From Mucilaginibacter paludis DSM 18603 (lineage in GTDB: Bacteria > Bacteroidota > Bacteroidia > Sphingobacteriales > Sphingobacteriaceae), in contig NZ_CM001403.1 in NCBI RefSeq assembly GCF_000166195.2, positions 8,110,877 to 8,174,876 on the forward strand: a DNA stretch of 64,000 nucleotides, read 5' to 3'. Below, piece by piece: positions 1 through 8,816 of the stretch (the first letter of the stretch is position 1; every line of letters starts with the position of its first letter). Under the pieces are notes generated by a model. The model did not search any database. It was not told where the DNA came from and worked only from the letters and a program-made list of their open reading frames with translations. Position numbers and translations under genes: made by a program.

Positions 1-36
1 ATACAGGTTGCTGAAATTACTCGTTAGGTTTTTCAT
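1..36 (-). CDS. Start of PRTRC system protein B (partial)
   Basis: Only the first 12 codons are in the window, reading MKNLTSNFSNLY from an ATG at 36; the rest lies beyond position 1. It is the next minus-strand gene after PRTRC F, with 26 nt between them. In Bacteroidota PRTRC clusters protein B normally follows F. The call rests on order and on a short N-terminus that resembles remembered PRTRC-B starts, so it is tentative. Confidence 0.45.
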   Translation of the reverse strand, partial: MKNLTSNFSNLY

Positions 37-62
37 GTTGTAATTTGTTTTTCAACGGCCAT

Positions 63-1175
63 TCAGAGGGCTTCGCCGTTTTCATAGTCTAAATCATTTA
101 ATATTCCTGTCAGTTCATCCAACAGGGAAAATAGCCTTGTTTCAAATTCGAAATTGTGGCAGGGTTTGTCCTGCGGGGTGTCAAACCATTGCACCGCTAT
201 GGGTTCTTCCTGATAACCCGCTTCCTGAAATTCGTTATTCACCATTTCGTAAAGCATAGTTTCCAGTGTGTCTTTGCCACTCCAGTAAAAGGAGATATAG
301 TTCTCCCAATAGATTTGGTAGTCCACTTCCTCTTCATTGAGTTCATAATGCATCGAATGCCGGATAGCACGGGCGGGATAGTCCTTTGCCAGTTTGAGCA
401 ACTCGTCTGCCACTGCTCTCAATTCCCCGCACTGCGTGTCGGTTGACGTAAACTCCCGCACCTGTTTTTCCCACTGCGCTATATCAAGACACTTTTTCAA
501 TTCAGGCAACAAAACGGCTCCTGCTTCTCTCAGCGTTTCCAGTTCATCAAACTGGCGTTTGCGGTAAGTAACATCGCCATCGTCCTCGTTCCCTTCCTCT
601 GCGATTTCGCTTATCCAGTTTTCGAGGGAATCATAGGTCCTGCTCATGTAACTCTGATCTCCGTAATAGGGAATGCCGATAACTTGGTACAGGTAGGCAA
701 AAACGGAACACGCCAATTCAAAATGCTGCTGTTTAGACGGCACGTTCTTCATTTGCCATAAAGGGCGCACAGGGATATAATACAGGCAATAGTTAGTGTT
801 GTAGGTTTTGACGGTCGCCAGTCTGGCCGGACTTCCCTTGTCCTGTAAAAGCATCGGAACTGCCCCGTCAAATCGTTGTCCCGACAATTTTTCCAATACT
901 GCCGAAATGTTCTGCGGGAACGGCAAGCCCGTTGTGTCGGGGGCTTGCCACTGGTATAATTTGCACAGGTTTCCCAATGATTGGAAAAACTCCTTTTCAC
1001 CCTGCCCGTGATTGGCAAAGGGCAGGCTTAAGAACGGCCTGAACGAATGGGTTAAAAAACCATTACGGTGCGTTCCTTTGGCGCGCTTCTTAGCGGGTTT
1101 TGCTGTACTTCCCTTGCATCGGGCAAGCGGTCTAACTTTTTGATATACTCTCCGAATAGCTGGTGCAGTTGCCAT
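63..1175 (-). CDS. PRTRC system protein F
   Basis: A 370-residue protein encoded immediately downstream of PRTRC C and E on the minus strand, which is the usual gene order of this system. The N-terminus is basic (several Lys/Arg clusters in residues 8-36). The middle carries the aromatic stretch NYCLYYIPVRPLWQM, which I associate with PRTRC-F, and the C-terminal half is acidic. PRTRC genes (ParB-related, ThiF-related cassette) are carried by plasmids and integrative elements; their biochemical role is unknown. No signal peptide or membrane segment is visible. The first Met was kept; a start a little further in cannot be excluded because the first 40 residues are low-complexity. Confidence 0.8.
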   Translation of the reverse strand: MATAPAIRRVYQKVRPLARCKGSTAKPAKKRAKGTHRNGFLTHSFRPFLSLPFANHGQGEKEFFQSLGNLCKLYQWQAPDTTGLPFPQNISAVLEKLSGQRFDGAVPMLLQDKGSPARLATVKTYNTNYCLYYIPVRPLWQMKNVPSKQQHFELACSVFAYLYQVIGIPYYGDQSYMSRTYDSLENWISEIAEEGNEDDGDVTYRKRQFDELETLREAGAVLLPELKKCLDIAQWEKQVREFTSTDTQCGELRAVADELLKLAKDYPARAIRHSMHYELNEEEVDYQIYWENYISFYWSGKDTLETMLYEMVNNEFQEAGYQEEPIAVQWFDTPQDKPCHNFEFETRLFSLLDELTGILNDLDYENGEAL

Positions 1176-1239
1176 TGTGTATTCTCCTCTATGACTGTTA
1201 CTTTCCTTTTAATTTTGTTAGTTTCCATGACGGTGCGGT

Positions 1240-1458
1240 TTAGCCTTTTGTACCCATTGTGCTTTCAAAGCGGTACTGTATCTCATCGTTTTTGATCTCC
1301 GGCCCGACAATTCGGGCGTTGGTCAGGATGGGATAAGTACCTGTGTAAAAGTTCAGTACCATATCAGGGTTCATACGGTCGTTCGGGTCGGTCAAACGGA
1401 CTTCCTGCCCGTTTTCCTTATGGATAAAAATCCTTTCCAGTTGCGTTGTCTGTAACAT
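1240..1458 (-). CDS. PRTRC system protein C
   Basis: A 72-residue small protein starting MLQTTQLERIF and containing the segment LTDPNDRMNPDMVLNFYTG followed by YPILTNARIVGPE, typical of the PRTRC-C family, which is defined by its small size and position between E and F. It lies 11 nt after the end of PRTRC E and 64 nt before F, so the three genes are probably co-transcribed. Function is unknown beyond its association with mobile elements. Confidence 0.85.
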   Translation of the reverse strand: MLQTTQLERIFIHKENGQEVRLTDPNDRMNPDMVLNFYTGTYPILTNARIVGPEIKNDEIQYRFESTMGTKG

Positions 1459-1469
1459 GATGCTTTGTT

Positions 1470-2051
1470 TTAGGCTTCGTTAAACAATAGCAGGGCTTGT
1501 GCATACTGCGCTTTTTTGCGCTCCAGATCAGCCCGTCTTTTTTCCAGTTCTTCTTTTTTCTCAGGGTAGTCTTCTACCGATGGCAGGACGTTCAGGGCAT
1601 CCTCGTATTTACAGGCATCGTTCAGCTCTACCACTTTGCGGATGGTGTCGGTGTATGCCTTACGCTTTTCCTCGGCAGAAGCCTTTGGCTCGCCCACTTC
1701 AATCTCGTCAGCATTGCCGTCCGCCTTGGGTTTGGCAGGTTGGGGTTTACTGCCTTGCCCTAATTTCTTTTTGGCAGCATCCACGCTGGCGGTTACCGCT
1801 TTGATATTGCTGTACAACCCTTTCAGGGTATCCACCTGTGTTAGGGTGGCTTCAAAAAAGCCCTCATCCATATCCGAAGCCTTGCCCCTGTGAATGAGGG
1901 GTACGATCATCTTGGTGGCGGGTTCGTTTGATTTAAAGGGGGCGTATAATGCCGACACGGTAAAATCACCGTTTTCGTCGTTTTGGATGCCAATCGTCCA
2001 AATACCGGGGGCGTTCAGACTGGCGATATTTTCAAAGAAGTTCGTTTTCAT
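1470..2051 (-). CDS. PRTRC system protein E
   Basis: A protein of 193 residues when started at the Met of MKTNFFENIASLNAPG (ATG at 2051). A longer in-frame reading to 2123 exists but would overlap the preceding gene, which stops at 2063, so the internal start is preferred. The N-terminal half (residues 1-90) is the conserved PRTRC-E region; the C-terminal part is Lys/Glu-rich and likely coiled coil (EKKEELEKRRADLERKKAQ). It heads the E-C-F-B run and is 11 nt behind the upstream unknown gene. PRTRC E is found on plasmids and integrative elements; its molecular function is not known. Confidence 0.82.
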   Translation of the reverse strand: MKTNFFENIASLNAPGIWTIGIQNDENGDFTVSALYAPFKSNEPATKMIVPLIHRGKASDMDEGFFEATLTQVDTLKGLYSNIKAVTASVDAAKKKLGQGSKPQPAKPKADGNADEIEVGEPKASAEEKRKAYTDTIRKVVELNDACKYEDALNVLPSVEDYPEKKEELEKRRADLERKKAQYAQALLLFNEA

Positions 2052-2062
2052 AAATATTTCGT

Positions 2063-2611
2063 TTATGCGGTTTGTACTAAGTTTACTAAGTGGGTTGCCA
2101 TTTTGCCGTCTTCGGTGAACCAATACTCATTGGCTATCAAAGCATCTGCAATAGCCTCATCGCTTGTCAGGTGGTCGAATTCATTGTCGAGTATGGATAA
2201 ATACCGTTTGCTCATTCTTTTCAGAAAATCACCCTCGCATTCATCAAGGGCAATGTCCAGTTCATCCACGTTCTCAAATTCGCCATTTTCATCTTTAGGC
2301 CATGAGTTGGCGAGTTGGTCGCGCTTTTCCTGAAATTCCTGCGCTTCTCCATAGGTGTCCGCCTGCTCACCGTGATCGTTGCGAACCTGCTTTGCGGTAA
2401 AAATGGCATCATGGATAAATTCGGCATTACAGTAATGCGCCCGGTCAAGGTCGAAACCTGTAATTTTCAAGCCGATGTTTTTGGCATCTTCATATACCAT
2501 GTCCCACCAGTTGTAGTTCACGTTAAAATCTGCGTTATCGGCTATAGCTTTTTGCTTTGCCTGTTCGGACAGTTCCTCAAATTCGTATAGTTTTAGTTGT
2601 ATCGTTTTCAT
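2063..2611 (-). CDS. Unknown mobile-element protein, acidic, 182 aa
   Basis: Begins MKTIQLKLYEFEELSEQAKQ, followed by an acidic region (GEFENVDELDIALDECEGD). The opening pattern (K-x-Y-x-F-x-E-L-S-x-x-A-K-x-K-A) is shared by small proteins on phages and Bacteroidota mobile elements whose function I cannot name. It sits 7 nt downstream of the 143-residue gene and 11 nt upstream of PRTRC E, so it belongs to the same unit. High acidity could indicate a DNA-mimic antirestriction role, but nothing in the sequence proves this. Confidence 0.6.
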   Translation of the reverse strand: MKTIQLKLYEFEELSEQAKQKAIADNADFNVNYNWWDMVYEDAKNIGLKITGFDLDRAHYCNAEFIHDAIFTAKQVRNDHGEQADTYGEAQEFQEKRDQLANSWPKDENGEFENVDELDIALDECEGDFLKRMSKRYLSILDNEFDHLTSDEAIADALIANEYWFTEDGKMATHLVNLVQTA

Positions 2612-2618
2612 AGCGGCG

Positions 2619-3050
2619 TTAAGATTTAATGTTAATCTGGGTGGGGTCGTTAAAGATGGACTGGAAGATGTCCGTAACCTGCTTTTGGCTCAGCTTGCAC
2701 ACATACCGCTGTTCGCGGTACAGGTCTGTAAAATCGATGCTTCCGTCCGAACAGTACGCCATAGCGACTGCCACACCGCCAACGCCCGTATCTACCCACA
2801 GGCTTAACCAGATGTCGTTTTTATACACGGTGCCTATAATCAGTGTGTCGTGTCCCGTCAGCCCGCCGTCCTCTCGGCATTGGTTGATGCGTTCGTCCGC
2901 AAACCATAGCCGTGCAAGGCGGTTGAACTTAAATCCAACCTGTAGGGCGATTTCCTTTGCAAATTCCATAGGTGACATTGGCCCTGAAACATTGCCCTGC
3001 CTCTCTTCAAGCAGGGGCTGAATGCTGTACGTGAATTGTTGCTTTTCCAT
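2619..3050 (-). CDS. Unknown mobile-element protein, 143 aa
   Basis: A soluble 143-residue protein starting MEKQQFTYSIQPLLEERQG. It has Trp/Asp-rich strands (LARLWFADERINQC, IWLSLWVDTGVGG) and no signal peptide or transmembrane segment. It is the first gene of the minus-strand PRTRC run; the DNA upstream (3051 onward) is non-coding. I do not recognise the family. Codon use and strand agree with the PRTRC genes behind it, so it is probably real and part of the element. Confidence 0.55.
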   Translation of the reverse strand: MEKQQFTYSIQPLLEERQGNVSGPMSPMEFAKEIALQVGFKFNRLARLWFADERINQCREDGGLTGHDTLIIGTVYKNDIWLSLWVDTGVGGVAVAMAYCSDGSIDFTDLYREQRYVCKLSQKQVTDIFQSIFNDPTQINIKS

Positions 3051-3806
3051 TTTGTGCTTTTTGTTTTGCTTTTTTTCTGTAATTTTTTTTCAAAGGCGTC
3101 TTTGGCAGTCCTTAGCTTTTGGCCTCTGATAGAGGCAAATCACTTGCGCGTGGGGCGAGCGGGTCAAGGCTGCCGCCATACAAAAAATACTACCCCACCC
3201 CGGGTGGAGATTTTTTGACGGCATTTACAGGGCCTTGCCCGCTGAAGAGGGGTAAATTTGCCTCAAGCAGAGGTCAAAAGCGGAAAACCCTCAAAGGGTC
3301 CTAAACCTCAGAGGTAACAGTAATAGGAAAAAGAGAGGAACCTGGGCAGAAGGCGGCGGCGGGGCATGCCCTGCCGGTGGTTGCTCCGGCCGAAGGCTGC
3401 CCCGCCGCCGCCTGCCTAATCGAAGTTTCAGCGGAGTAGTCCGTTAGTGATCGGAAGCATTATCCTGCATGTCCCCGGCAGACAGAGCGGAGAGCACGGC
3501 CCCGCCAGGCGGAACGGACATGGATGAAGACGATAAAAAAGGGAAAATTTGATTTCGAGATTATATTGAATATTGATGGGCGTTAATCTTTATGTATAAA
3601 TTTAAAAGTGTAGTAGATTTCTATTAAAAATGCACTTTATCGGTTTTTCGATTTATAATATCTGATTTTTCGAAATATCTATATTGATTGGCTAATCTGC
3701 TGATATGTAGAAATATATCGAATATTTTTTTCATTCAAATTGCGTAACTATTCAGGACTGGGTTTAGCGATTAATTTTAGGGCATAAAAGACATCATTTC
3801 GAGATT
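3051..3806. other. Gene-poor edge of the mobile element
   Basis: About 750 bp without a convincing gene. The first part (3051-3330) holds only short unsupported reading frames. The middle (3340-3540) is markedly GC-rich and contains a long hairpin, annotated separately. The rest (3540-3800) is AT-rich and non-coding. The position, between the PRTRC genes and an IS66 remnant, fits the end of an inserted element, but no attachment site or target duplication could be identified. Confidence 0.5.
3352..3412. repeat. Long GC-rich inverted repeat (15-bp perfect arms)
   Basis: Arm 3352-3366 (ggcggcggcggggca) is the exact reverse complement of arm 3398-3412, with a 31-nt loop that itself contains a ccgg/ccgg pairing. 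It lies upstream of the PRTRC operon in an otherwise unremarkable intergenic stretch. It could be a transcription-blocking hairpin, a protein-binding site of the mobile element, or part of an origin of transfer; no run of T follows either arm, so a standard intrinsic terminator is unlikely. Confidence 0.75.
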
Positions 3807-4016
3807 TCAAGTAGTATCAATAACAGAACGTATTACGGCAAAGCCATCGGCACCATCCAGCGACCTAAAGCCACCTGACACTTTTTGTTTTACTTTAAGG
3901 TTTCTGATAGCCCTTTCGGAGCCGTTATTGTCGGGTGGCACATCATTGTAATGTAGAAAGCAAAGTATATGATGGTTTATTTTTCGGAGCTTTTTTTGTA
4001 GCCTGATTGCTAGGCT
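3807..4016 (-). pseudogene. IS66-family transposase C-terminal remnant
   Basis: Reading the minus strand gives about 69 residues ending at TGA 3809-3807, containing HYNDVPPDNNGSERAIRNLK and then VSGGFRSLDGADGFAVIRSV. This is the conserved C-terminal block of IS66 TnpC transposases, including the PPDNNGSERAIR motif. The frame is closed by a stop at 4019-4017, so most of the usual 500-residue protein, and the tnpA/tnpB genes, are missing. The fragment marks an old insertion between the PRTRC element and the efflux operon. Confidence 0.88.
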
Positions 4017-4073
4017 TCAGTGTTATTTGCTCGTCCAGTTAATGATACTTTCAGCACTCCGATCCAGATCTTT

Positions 4074-5294
4074 TTATTCATATCTTAATGCTTCAATGGG
4101 GTCTAATCGAGACGCTTTTTGAGCTGGGTAGTAGCCAAAGAAGATCCCTGTAAGTGCACAAACCACAAATGATAGCATCACGGACGATTGAGAAACGACC
4201 GTGGGCCATTTAAGCATCAGTGTAACGAGCCAGGTGGAAAGAAATCCCAGGACTACCCCTATAACACCGCCGGTAACACTGATCAGGATAGCTTCAATCA
4301 GGAACTGAAGCAGTATATCTTTCCCACTGGCACCGATTGACATACGCAGGCCTATTTCGCGTGTACGCTCCGTAACGGACACGTACATGATATTCATAAT
4401 GCCAATACCACCTATTACCAATGATATTCCTGATACAACAGTCAACAGTATGGTTAACAAGCTACTCGTGGAACTTAGCGTATTAATGAGTTCAGCCTGG
4501 GTACGTACCGTAAAGTCGTTATCTTCTGATGGTTTTAACCGATGGGATTCACGAAGTATTCGGGTAATCTCCACTGTCGCGGAATCTATCACCTGTTCAT
4601 TCGCCGCTGAAGCAAAAATATTCTGAAAGTAAATGGATGCCAGTATCCTTTTTTGCACAGTGGTATAAGGAGCGATCAGGATATCATCCTGATCTTGTCC
4701 AAAAGCGTTTTGTCCTTTAGGGCTGAGAATACCGATGATCTGGAACGGTATTTTATTAAAGCGGATGATCTTACCTATCGGGTTATCACCGTTCGGGAAC
4801 AGGTTATCAATCACTGTCTGGCCAATCAGGCAAACCTTGGCAGAGGCCCTTACATCATCATCTGTAAATGCGATACCGTCTTTAAGTGTCAACATCCGTA
4901 TATCGAGGTATTCGGGGTTAACGCCCTGCATAGTCGTTGGCCAGTTAAGCGCGCCGTTGATCGCCTGTGATTTAGAGCTAACGATCGGGGACACCGCCGT
5001 TACGTATCCGGAACCTTCCCTTATAGCAGTGATATCCTTTTCGGTCAGGGTCTGGTAGCTTGATCCGGCTATTTTCACACCACCCTGGAGATTACTGCTG
5101 GGTAAAACGGAAATCATGTTAGAGCCCATGCCGGAAAGCTGATCATGGATACTTTGCTTGGAACCCTCACCTATAGCAACCATTGCAATAACCGAAGCTA
5201 CACCAATAACAATACCCAGCATGGTTAAAAATGCCCTCAGCTTATTTCTGAGCAACGCTAAATAAGCTATCCGTAAAAGGTTGAATATATTCAC
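4074..5294 (-). CDS. MacB/FtsX-type ABC transporter permease
   Basis: A 406-residue membrane protein: one N-terminal transmembrane helix (about 18-42, containing FLTMLGIVIGVASVIAMV), a periplasmic MacB-PCD-like domain (about 45-265), and three C-terminal helices with the FtsX motif GIGIMNIMYVSVTERTREIG near 295-320. It is the last gene of an operon tolC-macA-ATPase-permease; the ATPase ends 12 nt before it. In the MacB family the ATPase and permease are often fused; here they are separate genes. The likely role is powering efflux or lipoprotein/peptide transfer through the adaptor and TolC. The substrate is unknown. Confidence 0.9.
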   Translation of the reverse strand: MNIFNLLRIAYLALLRNKLRAFLTMLGIVIGVASVIAMVAIGEGSKQSIHDQLSGMGSNMISVLPSSNLQGGVKIAGSSYQTLTEKDITAIREGSGYVTAVSPIVSSKSQAINGALNWPTTMQGVNPEYLDIRMLTLKDGIAFTDDDVRASAKVCLIGQTVIDNLFPNGDNPIGKIIRFNKIPFQIIGILSPKGQNAFGQDQDDILIAPYTTVQKRILASIYFQNIFASAANEQVIDSATVEITRILRESHRLKPSEDNDFTVRTQAELINTLSSTSSLLTILLTVVSGISLVIGGIGIMNIMYVSVTERTREIGLRMSIGASGKDILLQFLIEAILISVTGGVIGVVLGFLSTWLVTLMLKWPTVVSQSSVMLSFVVCALTGIFFGYYPAQKASRLDPIEALRYE

Positions 5295-5306
5295 AGCTTT
5301 CTTTTA

Positions 5307-6050
5307 TTATTCGTTGTTGACCGGCAATACCGCTAATGTATCTTTGGCCGATGCCGGCTTTTCATTCTTTTGATCGCTCAATATCTTGCCATCCCGAAGC
5401 GTTATGGTGCGGCTGCTGAATGTGGCGATATCAGGTTCATGCGTCACAAAAACAATGGTTTTTCCATGGTTGTTCAGATCCTGCATTAATGCCATAATTT
5501 CGTAGGAGGTACGGCTATCCAGATTACCTGTGGCCTCGTCTGCTAAAATCATCACCGGCTCATTGATCAATGCCCGTGCGATGGCTACGCGCTGCTGCTG
5601 CCCTCCCGATAACTGGTTTGGCATGTGATCAAACCTGTCTGCCAGTTTTACCGCTTCCAGGGCCTTAATCGCCCTGTCGTGCCTGTCGCTGCTGTTTACC
5701 GTATTATTATACAACAGCGGGAGTTCCACATTCTCTAATGCAGAAGTCCGGGGTAGCAGGTTGTAGGATTGAAAAACGAATCCGATCTTACGGTTACGCA
5801 GCTGCGCGAGCTCATCACGGGTTTGTTTATTAATATCCACGCCATCTAATAAATACGATCCGCTGGTCGGTTTATCCAGGCACCCTAAAATATTTAATAA
5901 GGTAGTTTTACCCGAACCACTGGCGCCCATGATCGTTACAAATTCGCCCGCCAGTATATCAAAGGTGATTCCCCTTAGGGCGTGAACCGTTTCACTGCCC
6001 ATCAAAAACTCCCGCTTCAGGTCTTTTATTTCAATTATTTTTTTGCTCAT
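5307..6050 (-). CDS. ABC transporter ATP-binding protein (MacB/LolD type)
   Basis: A 247-residue nucleotide-binding domain with Walker A GASGSGKTT (about 42-50), Q-loop FVFQSYNLLPRT, signature LSGGQQQRVA, Walker B VMILADEATGNLD and H-loop VTHEP. The TGNLD ending is characteristic of the MacB/LolD/FtsE group. It overlaps the adaptor gene by 4 nt (ATGA), which indicates translational coupling, and precedes the FtsX permease. It should energise the tripartite pump. A short Lys/Ala-rich C-terminal tail (about 20 residues) follows the domain. Confidence 0.92.
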   Translation of the reverse strand: MSKKIIEIKDLKREFLMGSETVHALRGITFDILAGEFVTIMGASGSGKTTLLNILGCLDKPTSGSYLLDGVDINKQTRDELAQLRNRKIGFVFQSYNLLPRTSALENVELPLLYNNTVNSSDRHDRAIKALEAVKLADRFDHMPNQLSGGQQQRVAIARALINEPVMILADEATGNLDSRTSYEIMALMQDLNNHGKTIVFVTHEPDIATFSSRTITLRDGKILSDQKNEKPASAKDTLAVLPVNNE

Positions 6051-7330
6051 TTTGCCCGTCCTCCGCGCTTTTGTTGTTTAGGCATAAAAGGGCTGGTGCT
6101 GGCTGTACTGGCTTTTGCCCCCTGGGAAGCCCCGGAAGTTAAAACACCGGTTACGACCAGATCAGCTGGGGTAAGGCCCGACAGTACTTCTACCTGGGTG
6201 TTATTATTTAAGCCGATTTTTATTTTCTTCATAACCATTTTTTTGCCCTGTAACAGCCATATGGTTACGGCCTGAGCGGACAAATCTATACTGTCTGTGC
6301 GGTTTTTAACCGCCGATTTAGCTGATGTGCTGGTGCCGCCGCTGAGTTTGGCCTTGCTATCATAACCGGCATCGCCCGTAAGATGATATTGTACTTTCAA
6401 AGATGAGTCGGGCGTAAACTTGATGGCTTTTACAGGTATCAAAAGAGTGTGCTCTACTTCTTTCGTATAGATCACAATGTTGGCGGTCATTCCCGGCTTG
6501 AGTTTCATATCATCATTGGGCGCATTAATGATGGTGGTGTAAGTGACCACATTTGCCGAAACAGAAGGGCGAAGCCTGATATCTTTGACAGTGCCGATAA
6601 ACTTGTCGTTAATGAATGCATCCACCGTAAAAATGGCACGCTCTCCTGCTTTAACTTCTCCTATATCCGCTTCATCTACATTGGCATCTACCTCCATTTT
6701 GGTAATGTCCTTAGCGATCACGAAAAGTGTTGGCGTGCTAAAACTTGCAGCAACAGTTTGCCCGATATTGATATTCCGGTTCAGTACAACACCGTCAATA
6801 GGCGAATAAATATCCGTGTATGATAGATTTTTCTTTGCAGAACGTACCTGTGCAGCCACACTCGCAACCGCTGCTTTAGCCGCATTTAAGGTATTCAGTG
6901 CTATATCATAATCAGCTTTACTAATGGCATCAGCTTTAAAAAGCTGGTTCTGCCTGCTAAAATTATTTTCAGCATAAAGGCGTTGGCTCATGGCACTCTG
7001 CAAATTACCGTTAAATTGGTCTAACGTGGCCTGCAACAGTGATTTATCCAACTCTGCCAGCAACTCTCCCTTCTTCACTTTTGAATTAAAATCAACATAC
7101 AGGTATTTAATGATTCCCGACACCTGGGAACCAACCGTAACGGTGTCTACAGGCTCTATTTTACCGGTAGCGGTAACGCTTTGCGCGATATAGCCATAAA
7201 CAGGGTACTGCGACTGGAGCACACGCGGTTTAACTGTCTTTCTGATCAAAAAGTACCATACCAGCGAAATGGCCAGTAGCACGGCTAAAACAATTCCTGA
7301 TATTTTATAGTAACGCTTCATAATGGCCAA
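6047..7330 (-). CDS. HlyD/MacA-family periplasmic adaptor
   Basis: A 427-residue adaptor with one N-terminal membrane anchor (about 10-28), then a barrel-sandwich (lipoyl-like) half with GYIAQSVTATGKIEPVDTV, a long alpha-hairpin (about 100-165, Gln/Ala/Lys-rich) and a beta-barrel region including VNVDEADIGEVKAG-like strands. The C-terminus has a membrane-proximal domain and a low-complexity Ser/Thr tail ending in KRGGRAK. The start at 7330 leaves only 3 nt after tolC; the Met at 7321 (MKRYYKIS) is an equally plausible start. It links the inner-membrane MacB-like complex to the TolC channel encoded just upstream. Confidence 0.9.
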   Translation of the reverse strand: MAIMKRYYKISGIVLAVLLAISLVWYFLIRKTVKPRVLQSQYPVYGYIAQSVTATGKIEPVDTVTVGSQVSGIIKYLYVDFNSKVKKGELLAELDKSLLQATLDQFNGNLQSAMSQRLYAENNFSRQNQLFKADAISKADYDIALNTLNAAKAAVASVAAQVRSAKKNLSYTDIYSPIDGVVLNRNINIGQTVAASFSTPTLFVIAKDITKMEVDANVDEADIGEVKAGERAIFTVDAFINDKFIGTVKDIRLRPSVSANVVTYTTIINAPNDDMKLKPGMTANIVIYTKEVEHTLLIPVKAIKFTPDSSLKVQYHLTGDAGYDSKAKLSGGTSTSAKSAVKNRTDSIDLSAQAVTIWLLQGKKMVMKKIKIGLNNNTQVEVLSGLTPADLVVTGVLTSGASQGAKASTASTSPFMPKQQKRGGRAK

Positions 7331-7333
7331 TGC

Positions 7334-8671
7334 TTAAAGTGTAATAGGGATCCCCCTGTAAAAATCATAGATCTTTCGGCTGAGCAATTGGTTGTACCTG
7401 GCCTGAATGAATGTCTGCTGAGCTTGTACAAAAAGGTTTTTCTGTAATAAAAAGTCTACTGTATTGGCTGCGCCAACCCGCAGTAGTTCAGTGGCTATGC
7501 GGTAGCTTTCTTTGCTGTATTGATAACCTTCCTGCGCGGCCATGTACTGGCTTATCGCGTTTTCAACATTAATATAAGCCCGTTCCACTGCCTGTGAGAG
7601 CACGATCTGGGTATTACTAAGATCAAGCCGGGCCTGGGTTACGGCTATTTTAGCCTCTTCAACCTGTGTTTTAACCACCCTTTTATTAAATATGGGTATC
7701 GTTAGCGTTAAGCCTACCTGTTGGTTAAAGTTGTTTTTTAGCTGACCGGAATATCCGGCTTCCTGCCCGCTGTTATATCCCGAATTAAGTGCTGCGCCCC
7801 CGCTTAGAGATGGCTTGTAGCCAGCCCTTGCTTTAGCTGTTTCTAACTCTGCTATATGTACATTTAACTGGCCATTCTGCACTTCCGGCCTGGTTTTCAA
7901 GGCAAATTGTTCAACATCCTGAAATGACGTAACGCTATCGCTGAACTGTATTGATTCAGGCTTAATGATATCGAACCTTACGCCGCTGTTTAACATCAGT
8001 ATTTGCTTGAGGGTAAGCAGGTCGCCCCGCTCCGCATTTCTGGAATTAACCAGGGTATATTGGTCTGCTGCCTGCTGAGCCTGCAATTGGATAAGGTCTT
8101 TTCGGGCCACACTTTCCGCATTATATTTTTTTTGCGCGAGTGCTACCTGGGCCTTTGAAGTGTTAACCAGATCGGTATTATAAATAATGTTTTCTTTATC
8201 CACTAGAATAGTGAGATAGGCTTGGGTAATTTGCAGGGTAATATCATTTTCCTGCTGGATAATATTCAGATTGGCAGATTGAACGTAAAGGTCTTTTTGT
8301 TGGATATTATTGTTGACATAGTTACCGTTATACAAGGTAACTGATGAACTTAACCCGTAACTGCCGGAGGATGTAAAGCCGGAGCCGCCTGTGCCATTAT
8401 TACTGTAATCATTCCCATGAGCTAGATATTGTGAGGCCGAACCCGATAGGTCTGGTAACCGCGCAGCCCGGGCCAAAAGGTATTCCTGCTGACTGGTCAG
8501 CTGTGAGAGCCGGAGACTATTGATTTGCGTATTGTTTTTTTTAGCATATGCGATGCAAGTCTGCAGATCCCATTTTACCGCCCGGATAGTTCCTGCTGAA
8601 ACCTGGGCTTTTAATGGCTTGTGCAACCAAATCCCGAAAAAGCAAAGCAGTAGAATTGTTTTTAACAACAT
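7334..8671 (-). CDS. TolC-family outer-membrane efflux protein (first system)
   Basis: A 445-residue protein with a signal peptide (MLLKTILLLCFFGIWLHKPLKAQ) and two OEP repeats rich in Gln/Ala/Asn, including the typical KKNNTQINSLRLSQL and VERAYINVENAISQY helices. It is the first gene of the operon tolC-adaptor-ATPase-permease. The start codon lies 80 nt after the -7 element of an island-type promoter (8751-8816). It should form the trimeric exit duct of the pump. Having TolC first in the operon is repeated in the second system at 15-19 kb. Confidence 0.92.
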   Translation of the reverse strand: MLLKTILLLCFFGIWLHKPLKAQVSAGTIRAVKWDLQTCIAYAKKNNTQINSLRLSQLTSQQEYLLARAARLPDLSGSASQYLAHGNDYSNNGTGGSGFTSSGSYGLSSSVTLYNGNYVNNNIQQKDLYVQSANLNIIQQENDITLQITQAYLTILVDKENIIYNTDLVNTSKAQVALAQKKYNAESVARKDLIQLQAQQAADQYTLVNSRNAERGDLLTLKQILMLNSGVRFDIIKPESIQFSDSVTSFQDVEQFALKTRPEVQNGQLNVHIAELETAKARAGYKPSLSGGAALNSGYNSGQEAGYSGQLKNNFNQQVGLTLTIPIFNKRVVKTQVEEAKIAVTQARLDLSNTQIVLSQAVERAYINVENAISQYMAAQEGYQYSKESYRIATELLRVGAANTVDFLLQKNLFVQAQQTFIQARYNQLLSRKIYDFYRGIPITL

Positions 8672-8750
8672 GGTGCAACATTAAACTTCATTGAATAATT
8701 GTGAGCCTGAACAATACCATTTGCAAAAGCACATGTAGTTAGGCACAGTA

Positions 8751-8816
8751 CAAAGGTGACTATCACCATACCCCTATTCACTACACAACTCCGTGAATAG
8801 CTTACATAATTCACAC
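8751..8816 (-). promoter_or_regulatory. Island-type promoter S1 (drives tolC1 operon)
   Basis: On the minus strand the 14-mer TGTGAATTATGTAA (with a preceding G, 8802-8816) abuts the TAG stop of the HAD-ATPase gene. The second element reads GTAG here, the only deviation among the 18 copies, and the -7 element CACCTTTG ends at 8751. The tolC start is 80 nt downstream of the -7 element. Confidence 0.85.

Noticed and set aside
3744..3761. ATTGCGTAACTATT near the IS66 remnant, like the second half-site
   Set aside because: No 14-mer lies 18-20 bp upstream and no gene follows in the right direction.
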